From Fen-999 sp964530115 (GTDB lineage Bacteria; Pseudomonadota; Gammaproteobacteria; Burkholderiales; Rhodocyclaceae): a stretch of 27,470 bases of DNA. The translations under genes and the position numbers were made by a program. The notes below the pieces were generated by a model. That model saw only the letters and a program-made list of their open reading frames with translations. It was not told the origin of the DNA and made no database searches. Where the stretch lies: assembly GCA_964530115.1 (NCBI GenBank), contig CAZGYD010000131.1, positions 1 through 27,470 on the forward strand, read 5' to 3'. The first letter of the stretch is position 1; every line of letters starts with the position of its first letter. Shown here piece by piece: positions 14,655-25,701 of the stretch.

Positions 14655-15674
14655 TCATGGCGCCGCCAGCGCCGAGGAGAGCAGCTTGGCCGTGATGTCG
14701 ACGATGGGGATCACGCGTTCGTAGGCCATGCGCGTCGGGCCGATGACGCCAACGGTGCCGACGACCTGGCCGTCGACCTCGTAGGGCGCGGCGACGACGC
14801 TGCATTCGTCGAGGAGGGCGACGCCCGATTCGCCGCCGATGAAGACCTGCACGCCGTCGGCGCGGCTGGAAAGGTCGAGCAGTTGCATCAGGCCGGTCTT
14901 CTTCTCGAACAGATCGAACAGCGCACGCAGGCGGTCCATGTTCGAGGAAAGCTCCTCGACGCCGAGCAGGTTCTTCTCGCCGCTGATCACGTACTGTCCG
15001 GCGGCATCGCTGACCGCTTCGGTGCCGGCGTCGAGCGCGGCGCTCATCAGTTCCATCATGTCGGCGCGCAGCTGGCGGAGTTCATCCTGCAGACGGGCGC
15101 GGATCTGCTCGAAGTCGTGGCCGGCGAAATGCTCGTTGAGCATGTTGGCCGCCATGGTCAGTTCCGACTGCGTGTACGGGCGCTGGGTGAACAGGATGCG
15201 GTTTTGCACGTCGCCCTCGGTGGTGACGATGATCAGCAGCACGCGCGTGTCGGAGAGGCCGAGGAATTCGATCTGGCGGATCTTCGGCATCTGGCGCCGG
15301 GGGGCGACGACGACGCCGGCAAAGTGGGTGAGCTGGGAAAGCAGTTGGGAAGCCTGGCTGATCACGCGCTGCGGCTGGTCCGGATGGATCGCCTCGCGCA
15401 GGCCACTGATTTCCTCGCTCGCCAGCGGCTTGACCGTGAGCAGGGTGTCGACGAACAGGCGGTAGCCCTTGGGCGTCGGCACGCGCCCGGCCGAGGTGTG
15501 CGGGCTGGCGATGAAGCCCATTTCCTCGAGATCGGACATGACGTTGCGGATCGTCGCCGGCGAAAGCTCGAGGCCGGAGTAGCGGGACAGCGTCCGCGAG
15601 CCGACCGGCTGACCTTCCGCGATGTAGCGTTCGATCAGGGTCTTGAGCAGGGTCTGGGCGCGACGGTCGAGCAT
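14655..15674 (-). CDS. hrcA: Heat-inducible transcription repressor HrcA
   Basis: Represses class I heat-shock genes by binding CIRCE operators; its activity depends on GroEL. The 339-residue protein starts with a winged helix-turn-helix (MLDRRAQTLLKTLIERYIAE, then VGSRTLSRYSGLELSPATIRNVMSDLEEMGFI, about 24-55, and the wing HTSAGRVPTPKGYRLFVD). The C-terminal part has the GAF-like effector region ending IGPTRMAYERVIPIVD. Start ATG at 15674 has no Shine-Dalgarno; TAAAAT lies 6 nt before it. It diverges from nadK. No CIRCE (TTAGCACTC, 9 nt, GAGTGCTAA) was found in the window, so its targets are presumably elsewhere (for example groESL), while dnaK and grpE here look RpoH-driven. Confidence 0.97.
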   Translation of the reverse strand: MLDRRAQTLLKTLIERYIAEGQPVGSRTLSRYSGLELSPATIRNVMSDLEEMGFIASPHTSAGRVPTPKGYRLFVDTLLTVKPLASEEISGLREAIHPDQPQRVISQASQLLSQLTHFAGVVVAPRRQMPKIRQIEFLGLSDTRVLLIIVTTEGDVQNRILFTQRPYTQSELTMAANMLNEHFAGHDFEQIRARLQDELRQLRADMMELMSAALDAGTEAVSDAAGQYVISGEKNLLGVEELSSNMDRLRALFDLFEKKTGLMQLLDLSSRADGVQVFIGGESGVALLDECSVVAAPYEVDGQVVGTVGVIGPTRMAYERVIPIVDITAKLLSSALAAP

Positions 15675-15680
15675 GGCGGA

Positions 15681-15686
15681 ATTTTA
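15681..15686 (-). promoter_or_regulatory. -10-like TAAAAT 6 nt before hrcA start
   Basis: The minus strand reads TAAAAT, TCCGCC, ATG. If used as a -10, the transcript would be nearly leaderless. No good -35 was found at 16-18 nt. Confidence 0.3.
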
Positions 15687-15731
15687 TCGGGGAATCCGGT
15701 GCGGTTCCGGGATATGGTTAAATCGGCGGTC

Positions 15732-16622
15732 ATGGCGAACCCGTTCCGCAAAACGATACGCACGGCCGGCCTGATCGGCAAGGTCGACAGCCCGGAGGTG
15801 ATCGAGTCGCTGCCGGTGCTGGCGAAGTTCCTTCGGGAATCGGGGGTGCGTGTGTTGGTGGAAGAGGCCATCGCCGGCACGGTGCCTCCGGGCCGCTGCG
15901 AACCGGCGGGCTATGCCGAGATCGGCCGCGAGGCCGATGTGGCCATCGTCCTCGGCGGGGACGGCACCATGCTCTATGCGGGCCGCAGGCTCGCCGAATC
16001 CGGCGTGCCGCTCGCCGGCGTCAATCTCGGCCGCCTGGGGTTCATGACCGACATCGCCCGCGACGACATGCTCGCGGCCATGGCCGATCTGCTCGCGGGA
16101 AAGTTTACCGCCGAGCCGCGTGTGCTGCTCGACGTGGAGATCGTTCGCGAAGGCCGCTCCATCTTCCGCAACCTGGCCTTCAACGAGGTCGTGGCCAACA
16201 AGGGCGATCTCGGCCGCATGATCGAGATGAAGGTCGAGGTCGACGGACAGTTCCTCTACGTGCTCCGTGCAGACGGCATCATCGTCTCGACGCCGACCGG
16301 CTCGACGGCCTATGCGCTCTCGGCCAACGGCCCGATCCTGCATCCCGGGCTCGCCGGCATCGCGCTCGTGCCGCTGTGTCCGCATGCGCTGTCGAACCGG
16401 CCGATCACCATCGGCGACGGCTGCCGGATCGAGATCACGCTGCTGTCGCCCAATCCCGGCCGCGTCCATGTCGATGGCCAGGCGCGCTGTGACGCGCTGC
16501 CGGGCGATGGCATCCACATCGCGCGCTCGCCCCACGTCGTTACGCTGTTGCATCCGCCCGGCTACAACTACTACGCCATGCTGCGGGAGAAGCTCCGCTG
16601 GAGCGAGGCGCCGAGGCATTGA
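15732..16622 (+). CDS. nadK: NAD kinase
   Basis: Phosphorylates NAD to NADP with ATP or polyphosphate in the cytoplasm. From ATG 15732 (MANPFRKT) the 296-residue length fits the family (E. coli 292). It has the catalytic GGDGT (75-79), VNLGRLGFMTDI (97-108), NEVVANKGDLGRM, and the highly conserved DGIIVSTPTGSTAYALSANGPI, with PITIGDG later. Another in-frame ATG at 15714 would add six residues and is less likely because it sits closer to the divergent hrcA promoter area. It is followed by recN after 3 nt. Confidence 0.97.
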   Translation: MANPFRKTIRTAGLIGKVDSPEVIESLPVLAKFLRESGVRVLVEEAIAGTVPPGRCEPAGYAEIGREADVAIVLGGDGTMLYAGRRLAESGVPLAGVNLGRLGFMTDIARDDMLAAMADLLAGKFTAEPRVLLDVEIVREGRSIFRNLAFNEVVANKGDLGRMIEMKVEVDGQFLYVLRADGIIVSTPTGSTAYALSANGPILHPGLAGIALVPLCPHALSNRPITIGDGCRIEITLLSPNPGRVHVDGQARCDALPGDGIHIARSPHVVTLLHPPGYNYYAMLREKLRWSEAPRH

Positions 16623-16625
16623 GCC

Positions 16626-18284
16626 GTGCTGCGCAGGCTGTACATCCGCGATTTCGTCATCGTCGACCGGCTCGAACTGGAGTTCGGCGCTGGCTTCGGC
16701 GCGCTCACCGGTGAGACCGGCGCCGGCAAATCCATCCTCGTCGATGCGCTCTCGCTGGCGCTCGGCGAGCGGGCCGATGCTTCGGTGGTCCGCCAGGGCG
16801 CGGAGCGCGCCGAGGTCTCGGCCGAGTTCGAGGTGGCGCCGGGCGGCGGACTGGAAACCTGGCTGCGCGACAACGACTTCGACGCCGAGGAGACCTGCCT
16901 GATGAGGCGGATCGTCGACGCGGGCGGACGCTCGCGGGCGACCATCAACGGCTCTCCGGCGACCCAGGCGCAGCTGCGCCAGGCCGGGGAATTCCTCGCC
17001 GACATCCACGGGCAGCACGCCTATCACGCACTGCTGCGCAGCGACGCGCAGCGCGCGTTGCTCGATGCGCAGAGCGGCGCCATCGAGCTCGCGGCCGAGG
17101 TGGCGGAAAAGTTCCGCGCCTGGCGGGCGCTTGCTCAGGCGCGCGAGCACGCCGAGCGCGACAGTGCGACGCTCGCGCGCGAGCGGGAAATGCTCGAGTG
17201 GCAGGTGCAGGAACTGCGCGCCCTGGATTTCGATGCGGCGCGCTGGGTCGAGGAGAACCAGGAGCACCGGCGGCTCGCGCATGCCGCGACCCTGATCGAA
17301 GGCGTCGCCGCGGCGCTCGCCTTTCTCGACGAGGACGAGGCTGCCGCCTCGGCGCGGCTCGATGCCGCCGAGTCGCGGCTTGCCACGCTCACGGAATACG
17401 ATTCCGCCTTGAAGGAACCGCTGGAGTTGATCGACGCGGCGCGCATCCAGGTTGCCGAGGCGACCCACGCGCTCGCACGCTACCGCGACCGCATCGACCC
17501 CGAGCCCGGGCGGCTGGCCGAGCTCGAAGCGCGCATTGGCGCGGTGACGACGCTCGCGCGCAAGCATAGGGTGACGCCCGAGGAGCTTCCCGGGGTGCTC
17601 GCCCGCTGTGAGGCGAAGCTCGGGGAAATCGCGCTGTCGGCGGATCCGGCGGCGTTGGCGGAAAAGGAGAAGGCGGCACGGGCCGAGTACGAGAGGGCGG
17701 CCAAGCGCCTGTCGGCGCGCCGCGGTGAGGGCGCAGCGGCCTTGTCCGCGGCGGTCACCGAGGGCATGCAGCAGCTGGCGATGCCGGGCGGCCGTTTCGA
17801 GGTGGCCCTGAAGGCGCTGCCCGAAGGCTCCGTCCATGGTTCGGAAACAGTCGAATTCCTGGTCACCGCCAACCCTGGCCAGCCACCGAGGCCGCTCGCC
17901 AAGGTGGCCTCGGGGGGCGAACTCTCGCGCATCGGTCTGGCGATCCAGGTGATCGCCAGCAGTGCCGGCGTGGCGCCGACCTTGATCTTCGACGAGGTCG
18001 ATGTCGGCATCGGCGGACGGGTCGCCGAGATCGTCGGCCGGATGCTCCGGGAACTGGGCCGGCAGCGCCAGGTGCTCTGTGTCACCCATCTGCCGCAGGT
18101 CGCGGCACAGGCCGACTGGCAATGGTCGATCGCCAAGGAGACGCGCGATGGCCGGACGCTGAGCCGCGTCACCGTCCTCGACCGCGCCGGCCGCATCGAG
18201 GAGATCGCGCGGATGCTGGGCGGCGTGAAGATCACCGAGACCACGCGCCGGCATGCGCGGGAGATGCTCGGTTTCGGCACGTAG
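16626..18284 (+). CDS. recN: DNA repair protein RecN
   Basis: SMC-like ATPase used in double-strand-break repair. The 552 residues match the usual ~553. N-terminal head with Walker A GETGAGKS (29-36), long heptad-rich arms (about 150-370, rich in A/E/R/L), and the C-terminal head with the ABC-type signature LAKVASGGELSRIGLAIQ (about 425-440) and Walker B LIFDEVDVGIGG (about 452-463), then the conserved VTHLPQVAAQAD. GTG start at 16626, 3 nt after the nadK stop, so it is translationally coupled. The nadK-recN pair is widespread in proteobacteria. No LexA box was recognised upstream. Confidence 0.97.
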   Translation: MLRRLYIRDFVIVDRLELEFGAGFGALTGETGAGKSILVDALSLALGERADASVVRQGAERAEVSAEFEVAPGGGLETWLRDNDFDAEETCLMRRIVDAGGRSRATINGSPATQAQLRQAGEFLADIHGQHAYHALLRSDAQRALLDAQSGAIELAAEVAEKFRAWRALAQAREHAERDSATLAREREMLEWQVQELRALDFDAARWVEENQEHRRLAHAATLIEGVAAALAFLDEDEAAASARLDAAESRLATLTEYDSALKEPLELIDAARIQVAEATHALARYRDRIDPEPGRLAELEARIGAVTTLARKHRVTPEELPGVLARCEAKLGEIALSADPAALAEKEKAARAEYERAAKRLSARRGEGAAALSAAVTEGMQQLAMPGGRFEVALKALPEGSVHGSETVEFLVTANPGQPPRPLAKVASGGELSRIGLAIQVIASSAGVAPTLIFDEVDVGIGGRVAEIVGRMLRELGRQRQVLCVTHLPQVAAQADWQWSIAKETRDGRTLSRVTVLDRAGRIEEIARMLGGVKITETTRRHAREMLGFGT

Positions 18285-18297
18285 CCGGTCTCGCGTT

Positions 18298-18327
18298 GAA
18301 ACTCAGCCGTCGTAATACGCCAGCCGG
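18298..18327 (+). repeat. Dispersed 30-nt repeat, copy D (between recN and the UPF0016 gene)
   Basis: 28 of 30 positions match. It fills most of the 45-bp gap between the convergent recN and UPF0016 genes and ends 2 nt from the UPF0016 stop codon. It is flanked by imperfect inverted arms (GTAGCCGG before, CCGGAGCTAC after), so the transcript could fold around it. Confidence 0.85.
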
Positions 18328-18329
18328 AG

Positions 18330-18902
18330 CTACAGCGCCGGCCGCGGTGCGCCGATCATCGTCAGGATGCCGGTGACGACGAACACGCCGGCCGCGATCC
18401 AGCGGATCGTGGTCAGCGGCAGCTTTTCCGCCAGCCGGTCGCCGACGATGACGGCGGGAACGTTGGCGATCATCATGCCGATGGTCGTGCCGAGGACGAC
18501 CGCCGCCAGCGCATCGAAGCGTGCGGCGAGCGCCACCGTGGCGAGCTGGGTCTTGTCGCCCATCTCGGCGATGAAAAAGGCGATGACCGTGGTGACGAAG
18601 GCCCCGGCCTTGTGCAGCTTCGGGTCGTCGTCCAGCGAGTCGGGGTGCAGCGTCCACAGGCCGAAGACGACGAACACCGCGCCCGTGAGCCACGGCAGCC
18701 AGGCCGGCGAGATCAGCGTCGCCAGCCAGGCGCCGACATAGCCGGCGAACAGGTGGTTGGCGAGGGTGGCGACGAAGATGCCGGCGATGATCGGCCAGGG
18801 GCGACGCAAGCGCGCGGCGAGGACGAAGGAGAGCAACTGGGTCTTGTCACCGATCTCGGCCAGGGCGACGAGAACGGTGGCGGTCGTGAAAGCTTCGAGC
18901 AC
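18330..18902 (-). CDS. TMEM165/GDT1 family (UPF0016) cation exporter, MneA-like
   Basis: Six-helix inner-membrane protein predicted to export Mn2+ (possibly Ca2+). The 190-residue sequence is an internal duplication, each half carrying the family signature E-x-G-D-K-T-Q (EIGDKTQ 16-22, EMGDKTQ 113-119), separated by an acidic loop (SLDDDPK). Bacterial members such as Vibrio MneA are manganese exporters. The GTG start at 18902 abuts the fur stop codon (TGAGTG), so it is co-transcribed and coupled to fur. No yybP-ykoY-type riboswitch space exists before it. Confidence 0.92.
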   Translation of the reverse strand: MLEAFTTATVLVALAEIGDKTQLLSFVLAARLRRPWPIIAGIFVATLANHLFAGYVGAWLATLISPAWLPWLTGAVFVVFGLWTLHPDSLDDDPKLHKAGAFVTTVIAFFIAEMGDKTQLATVALAARFDALAAVVLGTTIGMMIANVPAVIVGDRLAEKLPLTTIRWIAAGVFVVTGILTMIGAPRPAL

Positions 18903-19343
18903 TCAGGATTTCTTCCGGTTCGGACAGTCTGCCTTGGTGCAGTCTGCATAGAGGTAGAGCGCGTGTTCGACGACCTTGAAGCCGCGCTCCTCGGCGATCT
19001 TCGTCTGCCGCTTCTCGATCGCGGGATCGAAGAACTCCTCGACCTTGCCGCACTGCAGGCAGACGAGATGGTCGTGATGGCCGCCTTCGTTGAGCTCGAA
19101 GACGGCGCGTCCCGATTCGAAGAAGTGGCGGGAGAGCAGACCGGCCTGCTCGAACTGGGTGAGCACCCGGTAGACCGTGGCAAGCCCGAGATCGACGTCT
19201 TCCGCAGCGAGCAGGTGCTGGACGTCTTCCGCCGTCATGTGGCGCTTGCCGGTGTGCTGCGCCTTCTGGAACAGTTCGAGGATCTTGATGCGCGGGATCG
19301 TGGCCTTGAGCCCGATGCTGCGGAGTTCGTCTGATCTGGACAT
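18903..19343 (-). CDS. fur: Ferric uptake regulator Fur
   Basis: Fe2+-responsive DNA-binding repressor. The 146-residue protein has the winged helix (GLKATIPRIKILELF, 11-25; DLGLATVYRVLTQFEQAGLL, 51-70), the metal motif H89-H-D-H92, and cysteine pairs C95-x2-C98 and C135/C140 that hold the structural zinc. ATG at 19343 is chosen because MSRSDELRSIGLKAT is the usual N-terminus; an ATG further upstream would add 11 atypical residues. No Shine-Dalgarno is evident. It diverges from bamE, an arrangement common in betaproteobacteria, and is followed by the UPF0016 exporter. Confidence 0.97.
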   Translation of the reverse strand: MSRSDELRSIGLKATIPRIKILELFQKAQHTGKRHMTAEDVQHLLAAEDVDLGLATVYRVLTQFEQAGLLSRHFFESGRAVFELNEGGHHDHLVCLQCGKVEEFFDPAIEKRQTKIAEERGFKVVEHALYLYADCTKADCPNRKKS

Positions 19344-19399
19344 GGCGCGCGGTCGTGGATGGTCGGGGCCGGTCATGGCGAGCCGGGCCGGGCGCCTAT

Positions 19400-19428
19400 G
19401 ATATAGTTTTCGCGCCGGTCGTTGGCAA
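19400..19428 (-). promoter_or_regulatory. Sigma-70 promoter for fur
   Basis: The minus strand has TTGCCA (19423-19428), a 17-nt spacer and TATATC (19400-19405, continuing AT). The leader to the fur ATG would be about 50 nt. No clear Fur box was found. No convincing promoter for bamE was found on the other strand of this 145-bp gap. Confidence 0.55.
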
Positions 19429-19488
19429 CACGTGACGACCGCCTGGAGCCTCACGGCACGCCCCCCAGCCTTCCGATCACGCGCCCGA

Positions 19489-19935
19489 ATGAAGCCATAT
19501 TCCCTCGCCCTGTTCGCCGTTCTTCCGCTGGTGGCGGGGTGTTCCGGAAGCGGCGGGGCGTGGCTGACACCGCACCGCATCGACATCCGCCAGGGCAACC
19601 TGGTGACCCAGGAGATGGTTTCGAGTCTGAAGCCGGGGCTCACGAAGGACCAGGTGCGTTTCATGCTCGGCACGCCGCTCATCGCCGACATGTTCCATGC
19701 CGACCGCTGGGACTATGTCTATCGTTTCGTTCCGGGTGGCAATCCCGCGGAGGTCGAGCAGCGGCATCTCGCGGTGTTCTTCCAGGACGGCAAGTTGGCG
19801 CGGGTGGAGGGCGACGTCGTCGCCGCGGCCGGCGGTGCCGGTTCACCCGCCGGGACCGAGGCCGGCAGGCCGGCCGTGCGGGTGATCGAGATCGCCCCGG
19901 CGAAGGCGGCCGGATCCTCCGGCGGCGACAGATAG
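19489..19935 (+). CDS. bamE: Outer-membrane assembly lipoprotein BamE (SmpA/OmlA)
   Basis: Accessory lipoprotein of the BAM complex that inserts beta-barrel proteins into the outer membrane. The 148-residue product has a lipoprotein signal peptide with lipobox LVAGC (mature C18), then the BamE domain: TPHRIDIRQGNLVTQEMVSSLKPG, LTKDQVRFMLGTPLIADMFHADRWDYVYRF, where the short alpha-alpha-beta order and the LGTP motif are diagnostic. After about residue 115 it has a Gly/Ala/Pro-rich tail longer than in E. coli. It diverges from fur and is followed by dapB after 15 bp. Confidence 0.95.
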   Translation: MKPYSLALFAVLPLVAGCSGSGGAWLTPHRIDIRQGNLVTQEMVSSLKPGLTKDQVRFMLGTPLIADMFHADRWDYVYRFVPGGNPAEVEQRHLAVFFQDGKLARVEGDVVAAAGGAGSPAGTEAGRPAVRVIEIAPAKAAGSSGGDR

Positions 19936-19950
19936 ATACTTGGGAGCATC

Positions 19951-20757
19951 ATGGAAAGGATTCGCATTGCCATCGCCGGCGCCGGTGGGCGCATGGGGCG
20001 CACGCTGATCGAAGCCGTGCTGAAGGCGCCCGACGCCATCCTCGCCGGCGCGGTCGACGTTCCGGGCAGTCCGGCCATCGGCAAGGATGCCGGTGAGCTC
20101 GTCGGCATGCCCTGCGGCGTTCCGGTCAGCGAGGCGGTCGAATCGGTGCTGGCGAAAGCCGACTGCCTGATCGACTTCACCCGGCCCGAAGGCACCCTCC
20201 GGCATCTGGAGATCTGCCGCCGGCTGAAGGTGGCCATGGTGATCGGCACGACGGGAATGGACGCGCGGCAGAAGCAGGCCATCCAGGAGGCGGCGCGCGA
20301 CATCCCGATCGTCTTCGCGCCCAACATGGCCGTGGGCGTCAATCTCGTCTTCAAACTGCTCGACGTCGCCGCCCGCATCCTCGACGACGGCTACGACGTC
20401 GAAATCATCGAGGCGCACCACCGCCACAAGGTCGATGCGCCCTCCGGCACGGCTTTGCGCATGGGCGAGGTGGTCGCCGCGGCGCTCGGCCGCTCGCTCG
20501 ACGAATGCGCGGTCTATGGCCGCGAGGGCCACACCGGCGAGCGCCCGGCGACCCAGATCGGCTTCGCCACGGTGCGCGGCGGTGACATCGTCGGCGATCA
20601 CACTGTGCTCTTCGCCGGCACGGGCGAGCGCGTCGAGATCACCCACAAGGCCGCAAGCCGCATGCCCTATGCGCTGGGCAGCTTGCGCGCGGCGCGTTTC
20701 CTCTACGGCCGGGCCGGCGGCCTGTTCGACATGCAGGACGTCCTCGGTCTGCGTTGA
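19951..20757 (+). CDS. dapB: 4-hydroxy-tetrahydrodipicolinate reductase
   Basis: NAD(P)H-dependent reduction in the diaminopimelate/lysine pathway. The 268-residue protein has the nucleotide-binding GAGGRMGR (10-17), IDFTRPEGTL, VIGTTGMD, FAPNMAVGVNL and the catalytic EAHHRHKVDAPSGTAL (about 154-169). Length is normal. ATG 19951 has GGGAG 4 nt upstream. It lies between bamE and carA, an order common in proteobacteria. Confidence 0.97.
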   Translation: MERIRIAIAGAGGRMGRTLIEAVLKAPDAILAGAVDVPGSPAIGKDAGELVGMPCGVPVSEAVESVLAKADCLIDFTRPEGTLRHLEICRRLKVAMVIGTTGMDARQKQAIQEAARDIPIVFAPNMAVGVNLVFKLLDVAARILDDGYDVEIIEAHHRHKVDAPSGTALRMGEVVAAALGRSLDECAVYGREGHTGERPATQIGFATVRGGDIVGDHTVLFAGTGERVEITHKAASRMPYALGSLRAARFLYGRAGGLFDMQDVLGLR

Positions 20758-20771
20758 AACGCAGTGCGGCA

Positions 20772-20800
20772 TTGTCTGCTGCGCCGCCGCACGATATAAT
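20772..20800 (+). promoter_or_regulatory. Sigma-70 promoter for carAB
   Basis: TTGTCT (20772-20777), 17-nt spacer, perfect TATAAT (20795-20800). It lies 15 bp after dapB and leaves about 75 nt of leader before carA. This is the best sigma-70 match in the window. Confidence 0.7.
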
Positions 20801-20812
20801 TCAAAAATTTGT

Positions 20813-20846
20813 CAGGTCGGGCATTGGCATCACCGCGCCCGCCCTG
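20813..20846 (+). promoter_or_regulatory. Weak leader hairpin upstream of carA
   Basis: CAGG-GGGC and GCCC-CCTG blocks can pair (two 4-bp stems, mismatched in between, 14-nt loop). No U-tract and no leader peptide were recognised, so any attenuation role is speculative. Confidence 0.2.
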
Positions 20847-20880
20847 TGTCCCAGTCGCCTCGTCATCCAGGAGCCCGATC

Positions 20881-22011
20881 GTGCGCAAGTTCCCGCCTGC
20901 CCTCCTCGCACTCGCAGACGGAACCGTTTTCAGGGGCTCCGGCATCGGAGCCCTCGGCGAGAGTGTCGGCGAGGTGGTCTTCAACACCGCGATGTCGGGC
21001 TACCAGGAAATCCTCACGGATCCGTCCTACACGCGCCAGATCGTCACGCTGACGTATCCGCACATCGGCAACGTCGGCGTCAATCGCGAGGACTGCGAGG
21101 CCGCGCGCGTGCATGCGGCCGGCCTGGTGATCCGCGATCTTTCGCTGGTCGCCTCCAACTTCCGCGCCGAGCAGACGCTTGATGCCTACCTGAAGTCCGA
21201 GAACGTCGTCGCCATCGCCGACATCGACACCCGGAAACTCACTCGCATCCTGCGTGAGAAGGGCGCGCAGGCCGGTTGTCTGCTGACGGGCGAAAATCCC
21301 GATGCCGACGAGGCCATCGCCAAGGCGAAAGCTTTCCCGGGCCTTGCCGGCATGGATCTGGCCAAGGTCGTGACCACACCTCAGCCCTATGAATGGGCCG
21401 AGGGCGAATGGGCGCTGGGCAAGGGCTACCAGGCAACCGAGAAGCCGCGATTCCACGTCGTCGCCTACGACTTCGGCGTCAAGCGCAACATCTTGCGCAT
21501 GCTCGCCAGCCGCGGCTGCCGGCTGACCGTGGTGCCGGCGACGACGCCGGCCGCCGACGTGCTGGCGATGAATCCGGACGGCGTCTTCCTCTCCAATGGT
21601 CCGGGCGATCCGGAGCCGTGCGATTACGCGATCGCGGCGATCCGCGAGTTCCTCGACCGCCGCCTGCCGGCCTTCGGCATCTGCCTCGGCCACCAGCTGA
21701 TGGGCCTCGCCGCCGGCGGCCGGACGCTGAAGATGAAGTTCGGGCACCACGGCGCCAACCATCCGGTCAAGGACCTGGACAGCGGACAGGTGCTGATCAC
21801 CAGCCAGAACCACGGCTTCGCCGTCGATCCGGCGACCCTGCCGGGCAACGTCCGCGTGACCCACGTTTCGCTGTTCGATGGCAGCCTCCAGGGCATGGCC
21901 TGGACGGACCGGCCGGCGCTTTGCTTCCAGGGCCATCCGGAAGCGAGCCCCGGGCCGCACGACGTGTCCTATCTGTTCGACCGCTTCATCGCAATGATGG
22001 CGCAGAAATAA
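20881..22011 (+). CDS. carA: Carbamoyl-phosphate synthase small (glutaminase) subunit
   Basis: Hydrolyses glutamine and channels ammonia to CarB for carbamoyl phosphate, used for arginine and pyrimidines. GTG at 20881 is chosen: AGGAG lies 7 nt upstream (20869-20873) and the product of 376 residues starts like the family (KFPPALLALADGTVF). It has the N-terminal CPSase domain (FNTAMSGYQEILTDPSY) and a class I glutamine amidotransferase domain with SNGPGDPEPC, the nucleophile C268 in FGICLGHQ, and the HPEAS motif completing the triad. One base separates it from carB. Confidence 0.97.
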   Translation: MRKFPPALLALADGTVFRGSGIGALGESVGEVVFNTAMSGYQEILTDPSYTRQIVTLTYPHIGNVGVNREDCEAARVHAAGLVIRDLSLVASNFRAEQTLDAYLKSENVVAIADIDTRKLTRILREKGAQAGCLLTGENPDADEAIAKAKAFPGLAGMDLAKVVTTPQPYEWAEGEWALGKGYQATEKPRFHVVAYDFGVKRNILRMLASRGCRLTVVPATTPAADVLAMNPDGVFLSNGPGDPEPCDYAIAAIREFLDRRLPAFGICLGHQLMGLAAGGRTLKMKFGHHGANHPVKDLDSGQVLITSQNHGFAVDPATLPGNVRVTHVSLFDGSLQGMAWTDRPALCFQGHPEASPGPHDVSYLFDRFIAMMAQK

Positions 22012-22012
22012 C

Positions 22013-25224
<3,212 letters not shown>

Positions 25225-25228
<4 letters not shown>

Positions 25229-25701
25229 GCAAGGTTCCGATCACCCTGCGCGGCGCGGAGCAGCTGCGCGAAGAGCTCAAGCGCCTGAAGACTGTCGAGC
25301 GGCCGGCCGTCGTCGCAGCGATCGCCGAGGCGCGCTCCCATGGCGATCTGTCGGAGAACGCCGAATACGATGCGGCCAAGGAGCGCCAGGGCTTCATCGA
25401 GGGTCGCATCGCCGAAATCGAGGGCAAGCTGGCCAACGCCCAGATCATCGACCCCGCGGCGCTCGATGCCGACGGCCGGGTGGTGTTCGGCGCCACCGTG
25501 GACCTCGAGGACATGGACAGCGGCCAGAAGGTCAGCTATCAGATCGTCGGCGACGACGAGGCCGACCTGAAAGTAAACAAGATCTCGCTCAATTCTCCAG
25601 TCGCCCGGGCCCTGATCGGCAAGTTCGCCGGCGACGTCGTCGAGGTGCAGACGCCCGGCGGACGGCGCGAATACGAGATCCTCGACGTCAGGTACGTCTA
25701 G
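25225..25701 (+). CDS. greA: Transcription elongation factor GreA
   Basis: Rescues backtracked RNA polymerase by stimulating transcript cleavage. The 158 residues equal the E. coli length. It has the N-terminal coiled coil (about 8-75) with the conserved ARSHGDLSENAEYDAAKERQ, whose acidic D and E residues form the catalytic tip, then the FKBP-like C-terminal domain (YQIVGDDEADLK, ISLNSPVARALIGKFAGDVVEVQTPGG). ATG 25225 overlaps the carB stop as ATGA. The last 14 bp overlap the convergent yhbY. Confidence 0.98.

Noticed and set aside
14386..14805. Open frame giving a Pro/Gly/Arg-rich protein between hrcA and hemH
   Set aside because: It is the translation of the REP-like repeats and hairpins and overlaps the conserved start of hemH and end of hrcA; no start context or family.
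15684..18254. An 856-codon minus-strand open frame opposite nadK and recN
   Set aside because: nadK and recN are full-length and motif-perfect on the plus strand; the antisense frame shows no domain and reflects GC-rich codon bias.
19344..19488. Fur box in the fur-bamE gap
   Set aside because: The AT-rich CTATGATATAG stretch has little similarity to GATAATGATAATCATTATC and is better explained as the fur -10.
20751..20768. Inverted repeat CTGCG...CGCAG at the dapB stop as a terminator
   Set aside because: The stem has only five pairs with no U-tract, and it directly precedes the carA promoter; not convincing.
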